Origin: Nannochloropsis salina CCMP1776
Taxonomy: Eukaryota; Sar; Eustigmatophyceae; Eustigmatales; Monodopsidaceae
Reading direction: 5' to 3'
Assembly: GCA_004565275.1 (NCBI GenBank)
Contig: SDOX01000115.1
Coordinates: 897 to 38,535, forward strand
DNA: 37,639 bases
In this document: positions 31,819-37,639 of the stretch, piece after piece
How positions within the stretch are numbered: position 1 is the stretch's first letter
How the letters are laid out: each line of letters begins with the position of its first letter
Notes under the pieces: model-generated
The model's database searches: none
Told to the model about the DNA's origin: nothing
The model's input: the letters and a program-made list of their open reading frames with translations, nothing else
Translations under genes and position numbers: made by a program

Positions 31819-33017
31819 CCGTAGGGAAGGATTTAAGAGATGTGTGGAGAAAAATAGGGTAGAAAAGAACGATTGTTCGAGAGGTAATCTGTTAGCGAGG
31901 AAGGAAACCCAAAAAAAGAAAGCAAAGCATTCATGGGTAGCTTCCACGCGCAATAAATGTGACTCGATGGGTCGATTTTACATTTTGCCTCGTCGGTGAG
32001 TAATTTCTCCAATGTGCACTTTTCTTTATCGTCCGTCCACAAGGGGCACCATCACTTAAATTGAGCTCTCACTTTATCTGTGGGCAGGGATAATACAAGT
32101 GTTGTGTGGTATTAATGCGCCGCCAAAGCTCCACAGATATGATATTTACCTTCTGCGTTTCTGCGTCGGATGTTTTTGCGGCAGGAAACTCTAGCAAAAG
32201 CGTTGTCAATCAATTAGCATCCTCCTTCACGCCTTATTCCAATTTTGCGTCGTACGTTCAAAAATGGTGTAAAGCAATCACTCAAAGGGACTTCCTGTCG
32301 CGTTTTAATCTATTTATATCAGTCCTTACACTGGAGGAAATGCTCCTTTTCTTGTGCGCGAACGTGTCTTCGGTAGACATATATATGGGCCGGGACATCC
32401 CAGTTGCCAATTGGTAAGAAGTCGGTCGTCCACTAGACTACCAGGCCATGGGAAAGGCAGATGACTCGTTGGGGCTGCAGGATCCATACCAAGAGATTGA
32501 ATTAGCATATAACGTGGAGATATGCTGGAAAGAAACGCCAAATGATGTTGTCTTTGTCGAGAGGGAGATCCAGTATCTATGGCCTCGTTGCGTTTCCTCC
32601 CTTAGGGGCCAGCCACGAGCGAGGCCCCTGAACGCGACATATTGATGTTGCCTTTTCCCACCGTGCCAATCCATTCCCTAACAATACTTTTCGATAAGCT
32701 TTGGTAAACTGAATGCTTTCGAAGCAGATAGAAAATGACAGGAGTAACCCGATAAGGTGTTGGCATGTCCTTGTCGGAAGCTGCCAAGCGCTCATGTATG
32801 CCGTAGGGAGCGAGTGCGTCATTTTACCATCGCATCCTATCTCATCCCTTCATTTGCTCCCTACCGTCCCTTTTCGTCTTCACCTCAGGCGAAATCTCTT
32901 GCTACAACAATTTGGAGGTCCCTCTGTAGTGGTGGATGTTGTCCTCGCTGGACGTGACCAACGCAAAAGCAGTCTAGGCGGAGACGAAGTCAAGTGGGAA
33001 AGGGAAGGGGCAACTCG
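31819..33017. other. Intergenic region downstream of NOP53
   Basis: Contains the NOP53 poly(A)-like AATAAA (31952-31957), a tRNA-like but truncated sequence on the minus strand (32387-32447) and a hairpin with a perfect 7-bp AGGGGCC/GGCCCCT stem (32604-32610 with 32623-32629). The right end must hold the promoter of the next gene. No protein gene seen. Confidence 0.5.
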
Positions 33018-36000
33018 ATGTCGAGGTCGGCAGACAAAAGAGCAGGACCAGCACCAAGAAGTGTGAGAGCAGTGGACGTAAGAAGAAGGCAGCGAAAAAG
33101 TGGGAGGAGCAGCATGGCGTTGAGGGCAACAACTGCGGCCGCTTTAATGGTAAGGTCCATTGCTGCTTTCCCGCTCCGATTTTCTTCCTCCCTATCCTTG
33201 GCCGATGCACGCGACCCTCTAGTGCTCTTTCGCCTCACTCTTCCGGTCCTTGTGTCGCAACCAATTTGCAGGGGACGGTCCTATCTTTCGTGGGCATCGG
33301 GCCTTTTCGATCGCCGGCGTGGCGCAGCAGCAGTTGTAGTAACAGCGGCAGCAGCGCCAGCACTTACGCGGAAATCGGGTGGGGAACGCGTCCCGGCCCC
33401 GCCTTATCGTCCGCGATATGTACAGCCAACCATGCAAGGGAGGAAGGAAAGAGAAGAGGAGGACAAGGTGGGCGAGGGAAGGGCGGCACAGCCCTCTGGA
33501 TGGCACGGAGGGAAACCTGGACCGACATTCCCTTGAAGGATTTCTATGACGCCGTGGGCATCTATATGTGAGTGGGTGGGAGGGCGATGGGAGAGGAGGA
33601 GAAGAGACAGGCAATGGTGGCGGGCGCGGTCCGTGCGGGGTGGGAAGGGTAGGGTGGAGGGGAGCATGGGGTCTGTCCGCAGGCTCGAGGCGAGAGGTCG
33701 CCCTTGTCTGGGCATCGAGCGTTCGAAGGGAAGGTCGAGATCGCGTCTCAGCAGAAGCCGCTTTTTCCCGAAAGTTGTAACAAGGCTCTGATTCGTCCCT
33801 CCCTTCCTCCCTCCCTCCCTCCCCTTCTTGACCGGCCCCCAGCTCCACGAACGGAGGAAACACCGTGCCGGAGGATTTCGTGGTCCCCTTTGACGCATCC
33901 CTATGGCCCGAGCGCATGCAAGGGTTGAAGTTGGGTAGATACTTCAAGAAGCTGGTGACGGATGCGGTGAGACGCGCGGGGGGGAAGGAGGGAGGGAGGG
34001 AGGGTGGGAGGACAGGGAGGTTGAAAGGGGGCCAACGGGGAGACGTACACGGCTTATGTCTCAATATCTGTGGGTAAATAGCTTCTACGTCATGAGCTAT
34101 AGCTCGCAGAAACCTGAGAAAGAAGTCAGCTACCAGGAGTTTGGTCATGCTATGTGAAAACACCGACTGCCACAACGAGACCTAACCCTAACCCGGGCCG
34201 CTAACGCATTATTTTCATCCCTCGGCGGGGTAGGAATTGCGCGAACAAGATCCGGGTATGGTGGCTCGATTGGAGGAGGAACTGGGCGTGGAGGTGGGCC
34301 TGTCGGATTGGGACAAGTAAGTGGCGGGGGAGGGTGGGGGGCGAGGGCGGGGGGGAGGACGAGTCGCCGTCGCTCATGTTGCTTTCTCCTCTTTGCAGGT
34401 TTTTTCAAGCTCTTCTAGCCTTCAAGCGGATCAAAAACAGCATGAAGGTGCTGGCGCGCTTCGTGATTCCGTCCGAGGTACCGTTCCGCTCCCCTTCTCC
34501 CCCTCCCCTCCCTCCCTCCCTCCCTCCCTCCCTCCCTCCCTCGACTCACCGGCCCCCGTCCCGCCCTCGTCGCGTTGCAGGACCCATGGCCCTCAGTGTT
34601 GTGGGGCTATCGCCTCGGTGTCAGGGTGGGCAACCTCCGAACCACGGGTGAGTTGCTGGGAGAGGTCCGGGTTTCGGTGGGGAGCGCCTTCTTCCCACCC
34701 CCATCCTCCCTCCCTCCCTCCCTCCCTCCCTACCTCCTTTCCCCCCAAGGCCGCTTCCTGACGGGGCTGGACGAGGAGACGAAGGAAGAACGTGTCAGCA
34801 TGCTCAACGACATTGGCTTCGAATGGAAACCTCGATTGCCCAAGAAGAGCTTGGTACGGATGGGAGGGAGGGAGGGAGGGAGGGAGGGAGGGGCAGTGCT
34901 CCATGAAGAAGGGAAGGGAGGAAAGGAGGGAGGGAGAGCAGAGGCGGCAGGATGGGAGGGAAGGGAGGACCTTGGGGTCCGGTGCTGCCTGATATTTTTC
35001 TCTTCTCCCTTCTTCCTCCTCGGCGCCCGCATTCCCAACCTCGTACACTATATATATATATGCATATATAAATATATACATACACATGATACTAACGCGC
35101 ACCCCGTCCTCTCTCGTGGTCGTCCAGGAGGATTTAAACGCGTGGTTCAACCCGATAGTGGAGGCCTTGAAGGTGTATGCCCGGATGGGCGGCGACATCA
35201 GCGACATCAAACCGGTGCGGCTGGTCCCTCCCTCCCTCCCTCCCTCCCTCCTTCCCTTCCTCCCCCCTCCTCCTCCCCTTCCTTCCCCCCTCCTCCTCCC
35301 CTTCCTTCCCCCCTCCTCCTCCCCTTCCTCCCCCCTCCTCCTTCCCTCCCTTCCAGTTTGTGGACCCGGAGATCTTGTCGGACGCGGAGGTGCCCGACTT
35401 CGAAGCCCTCCAAAAGGAGGTCCCAGAGGCCATTCCCTGGCGGGACCAGGACCATCGGGTACAAGCCCCGTCCCCCTCCCTCTTCTCCTCCCTGCCCTTC
35501 GACCGGCGCCCGCTTTTTGATCCGCCCCCTTATCTGTTTATTCCTCTTCTCCACGTCCCTGCCAGCGTCTTCCATTCTTTCCTCGAGCTTCCTTCTTCTC
35601 TTCCCCCCTCGTGTGTTTCCAACATGCCCCCCCTTGTCCCTCCCTTGCCCCCTGCCTTTCCCCCCTCCTTAGGTGGGCAGCGAGTCCATCCTGGAAGATG
35701 AAGAGGCCCCGACGGATATTTTCTTCGTCCCAGGCCTCCGCCGTCATCAACGTCGGCAGGCGCGCTTGGCAGGGAAAGGGAAGACAATGGGCGGCGCAGA
35801 GGCCGCCGGCATGAATGGAGGGAAAGAGGGAGGGGGGGAGGGCGGGAGGGAGGACGGTCTTCCCGAGAAGAAAACCAGGGGCAGGAAGGTAGGGAGTGGG
35901 GCGGGAGGGAAGCGGAAGGGCAAGAAGGAAGGAGAGGGGGAAGAGGGGGAGGAGGTGACAGGGACGTCGGCGAAGGTGGGAGGGACATCGGGCCCGAAGA

Positions 36001-36032
36001 AACGGGGCAGGAAACCCAAAGTGGTCGAGTAG
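33018..36032 (+). CDS. Helicase-associated-type repeat protein with AT-hook-like tail
   Basis: Ten exons join in phase: 33018-33149, 33272-33567, 33843-33966, 34234-34316, 34399-34477, 34581-34647, 34750-34853, 35128-35214, 35357-35458, 35673-36032 (TAG), 477 aa. An internal ATG at 33114 would shorten it by 32 residues. Three related modules follow the pattern ALxxYxx…FVVPxxxxWPexxxGxxLG: about 135-184 (FYDAVGIY, EDFVVPFDASLWPERMQGLKLG), 212-290 (ALLAFKRI, RFVIPSEDPWPSVLWGYRLG, then LNDIGFEWKPR) and 298-358 (IVEALKVYARMGGDI, PFVDPE). This resembles repeats annotated as helicase-associated (PF03457-like) in stramenopile proteins; function unknown. The C-terminal 120 residues are Gly/Lys/Glu-rich and contain KKTRGRK and KKRGRKPK, AT-hook-like. 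The Arg-rich N-terminus could be a presequence. Nuclear or organellar DNA binding is inference. Confidence 0.78.
34181..34194 (+). repeat. Telomere-like CCTAACCCTAACCC in an intron
   Basis: Two CCCTAA-type units lie about 40 nt before the 3' splice site at 34233, with a third CTAAC at 34201-34205. This is the second intron in the window with this motif near its 3' end. Confidence 0.85.
35049..35080 (+). repeat. (TA)n-rich microsatellite in an intron
   Basis: An alternating tatatata/catatata stretch lies between the exon ending at 34853 and the exon starting at 35128, about 50 nt before the acceptor. It contrasts with the GC-rich tracts elsewhere in the same intron. Confidence 0.9.
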
Positions 36033-36634
36033 GTGCAGACAGAAAGAGGGAGGGAGGGGAAAGGAGAAGGGGCGAAGAAAGCGTAGGGTCGTCAGGATGG
36101 GGTCGAGGGTGGTTGGTAGGAACGAAGTAGGACTGTAGTTGGGGGGATTAAAGGCACCGAGAGAGATAGGTGGTGATGGCGGGGGAGGGAGCGGGCAGGT
36201 GGGCGGGAGAGGGGGGACAGGAGGTTGGAAGGAGGGGAGGAGGGAGGGAGGCAGGGAGGGGGAGCAAGCAGGGCATCGCGTCCTCATCTTCAAGAAAAGA
36301 AACGCGCAACTGAAGCATGGACTAATGCGTCTGCACCTTTCATCGTGACCATGATTATTTCAACCCGGTTTCTCCATTTGCGAGACTCAATTTGAATTTT
36401 GACTTGAAATTTATTCACGGCGCCAGTGCATGGCTGCCCAAGCTCCTGTCACCTGACCCGGACCCTTCCTCCTGCCTCTTTAACTACCCTATCCCTATGG
36501 CCTCTCGGCTCCCCTCCCTCTTGCATCTCACCCCACGTTACCATTGTCTCTCCCGTTCCAATCTGCCGTCCTCCCCCCCCCCAGGGCAGCCTCGCTCCTC
36601 CTCCCGCCCCGCGCGTGTGCTCCTTCCCCATACC
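36033..36634. other. Convergent intergenic region, purine-rich on the + strand
   Basis: Lies between the 3' ends of the repeat-protein gene (+) and the M16 peptidase gene (-). Mostly G/A-rich on the + strand up to about 36270, then C/T-rich. No gene seen. Confidence 0.5.
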
Positions 36635-37639
36635 CTAGGCGGTCGCCGACGAGGAGCACGCCTCCGCCACGCCGACCGATTTGACTGCGATCTGAGGCCG
36701 TAGCGGGTAGAGCGCATGCCCGCGTCGGAATTTTCCTGGGTCCCTCACTTTCACCAACCGCTTCCCTTTCCCCCCTCCATTGGCCCGACCGCCTTCTCCT
36801 TCCTCTTCCTCTTCTCCCCCCCACCAGCTCCCGCCGTCCCCTGTCTCCTTCACCCCCACGGGGGGCACCGGGTGGCTCGAACCGTGGATGACCACCACCA
36901 GCTTCCGCCCGTCCTCCCCCCCGCCCTCCCCCCCGCCCTCCCTTCTCCCTACACAGGCGCCCAAAAAGTCAATGAGTTCTTCTTTGGAGATGGTCTTTGC
37001 CTCCGCCGCTTCCCGCTCGGCCCGATCGAATAAATATGTGCCCTTGCCAATCTCGTTCCAATACCGGTTCCCCTGCTCGGCGTAATTTTTGGGCTTCTCC
37101 AACTTCGCGTCGACCAAGGCCGAGACGTTGGCAGCATAATCTTCCGCAGACATCCCACGCAGGTACGTGCGTGCGTAGTCTAAGAAAGCGTCGATGGCAG
37201 CCAGGGCGATGGACGGCTCCTTGACAGTCTGAATGAGAAAGGAGAGGGAGAGGATGTGCCGGTTCGCGCCTGAGGCCGCGCAAAAGACTGAGGGGGGCCA
37301 AGGAGGGGGGAGGAAGGGGAGGAAGGGGAGAGGAGGAGGGTTAGAGGGAGGGAGGGAAGGAGGGTAAGAGGGAGGGAGGGAAGCACGCAGGAGGCAAAGT
37401 CGAGTGGGTGCCGAGGGGAGGAAGGGGAAGAAAGGTGGGAGGGAGGGAGGGAGGGAGGGAGGGAGGGAGGGAGGGAGGGAGGGAGGGAGGGAGGGAGGGA
37501 GGGAGGGACTAACGAAAGGCAGTCCCTCCCTCCTCGTGAAGCACGTTCGCCCCCTGTGAAGTAAAAACTTCCATGCGCCCGCCCTCGCACCGATGTAGCC
37601 GAGCTGCTGCTTCGTCCTGAGTTCGTGAAGGCCTCGTCC
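36635..37639 (-). CDS. Insulin-degrading-enzyme-like M16A metallopeptidase, C-terminal part
   Basis: The gene runs off the right edge, so the HxxEH catalytic N-domain is outside. Exons on the minus strand: >37639-37591 and 37287-36635, joined in phase, with the stop at 36635-36637; 234 residues are visible. The visible peptide begins LHELRTKQQLGYI, the M16 'LRTKEQLGYIV' signature, then VFCAASGANRHILSLSFLIQ, LVDAKLEKPKN…RYWNEIGKGTYLFDR, ISKEELIDFL, RKLVVVIHG and DPGKFRRGHALYPLRPQI, which corresponds to EFKRGLPLFPLVKPHI at the end of human IDE. Gly/Glu-rich insertions (GRREGGGEGGG, GGEEEEEGEGG) replace loops of the animal enzyme; small unspliced introns there cannot be excluded but are not needed. 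Family members degrade short peptides in cytosol, mitochondria or peroxisomes. Confidence 0.93.
   Translation of the reverse strand, partial: GRGLHELRTKQQLGYIGARAGAWKFLLHRGRTCFTRREGLPFVSPSLPPSLPPSLPPSLPPSLPPSLPPFFPFLPSAPTRLCLLRASLPPSYPPSLPPSNPPPLPFLPFLPPPWPPSVFCAASGANRHILSLSFLIQTVKEPSIALAAIDAFLDYARTYLRGMSAEDYAANVSALVDAKLEKPKNYAEQGNRYWNEIGKGTYLFDRAEREAAEAKTISKEELIDFLGACVGRREGGGEGGGEDGRKLVVVIHGSSHPVPPVGVKETGDGGSWWGGEEEEEGEGGRANGGGKGKRLVKVRDPGKFRRGHALYPLRPQIAVKSVGVAEACSSSATA
37437..37507 (-). repeat. (GGGA)n / (TCCC)n tract of about 70 bp in the M16 peptidase intron
   Basis: An uninterrupted run of about 17 GGGA units on the + strand, that is TCCC on the coding strand, lies inside the 303-nt intron 37288-37590. 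It is the longest simple tract in the window. Confidence 0.97.

Noticed and set aside
32387-32447. tRNA-like sequence on the minus strand with an A-box match (TAGTCTAGTGG) and a nearly paired acceptor stem
   Set aside because: Only about 61 nt long, with no T-arm or B box and no proper 5-bp anticodon stem with 7-nt loop. At best a decayed tRNA relic.

Overview
The window is nuclear DNA of a gene-dense, GC-rich unicellular eukaryote. Compact genes with short GT-AG introns, CCCTAA-type motifs, abundant (GGGA)n/(CCCT)n tracts and a helicase-associated-type repeat protein of a kind common in stramenopiles all suggest a stramenopile alga of the Nannochloropsis/Microchloropsis (eustigmatophyte) style. 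The organism assignment is inference. No virus-like element, transposon, rRNA or CRISPR array was recognised.

Layout, left to right: 3' part of tRNase Z (+, 1-1506); a U6 spliceosomal RNA gene (+, 2455-2668); flavohemoglobin/NO dioxygenase (+, 4468-6075); ESCRT-III protein CHMP5/Vps60 (-, 6567-8858); a protein with two SUMO-like domains of the Rad60/Esc2/NIP45 type (-, 9738-11060); an FxFG nucleoporin-like protein with RanBP2-type zinc fingers (+, about 11615-16651); a Strawberry notch (SBNO) helicase (-, 17124-24719); a long coiled-coil protein of unknown function (+, 25645-29571); ribosome biogenesis factor NOP53 (+, 30568-31818); a helicase-associated-type repeat protein with an AT-hook-like tail (+, 33018-36032); and the C-terminal part of an insulin-degrading-enzyme-like M16 peptidase (-, 36635 to beyond the right edge). 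Exon models were built by hand from GT-AG sites, reading phase and remembered family sequences; most close in frame over all exons.

The main discovery is the U6 gene. Its conserved sequence is interrupted by a 109-nt mRNA-type intron lying between the G and the C of the catalytic AGC triad, and the intron carries a perfect tRNA-type B box (RNA polymerase III internal promoter). A TATA box 28 nt upstream and a T10 terminator complete the polymerase III unit. Intron-containing U6 genes with an intronic B box are known from fission yeast; finding the arrangement here suggests an independent or very old solution.

Other points of interest: the SBNO helicase ends with a canonical PCNA-binding PIP box and, at the extreme C-terminus, a SUMO-interacting motif, an arrangement resembling the tail of yeast Srs2. 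Introns are polar, G-rich after the donor and C-rich before the acceptor, on both strands. Telomere-like CCCTAA repeats sit near the 3' ends of two introns, where they supply CTAAC branch-site-like motifs. The nucleoporin-like gene contains a recent tandem duplication of about 880 bp whose period is not a multiple of three.

The genes do not form an operon or pathway cluster. Several touch RNA processing or nuclear function (tRNase Z, U6, NOP53, nucleoporin, SBNO, SUMO-like protein), but this may be chance.
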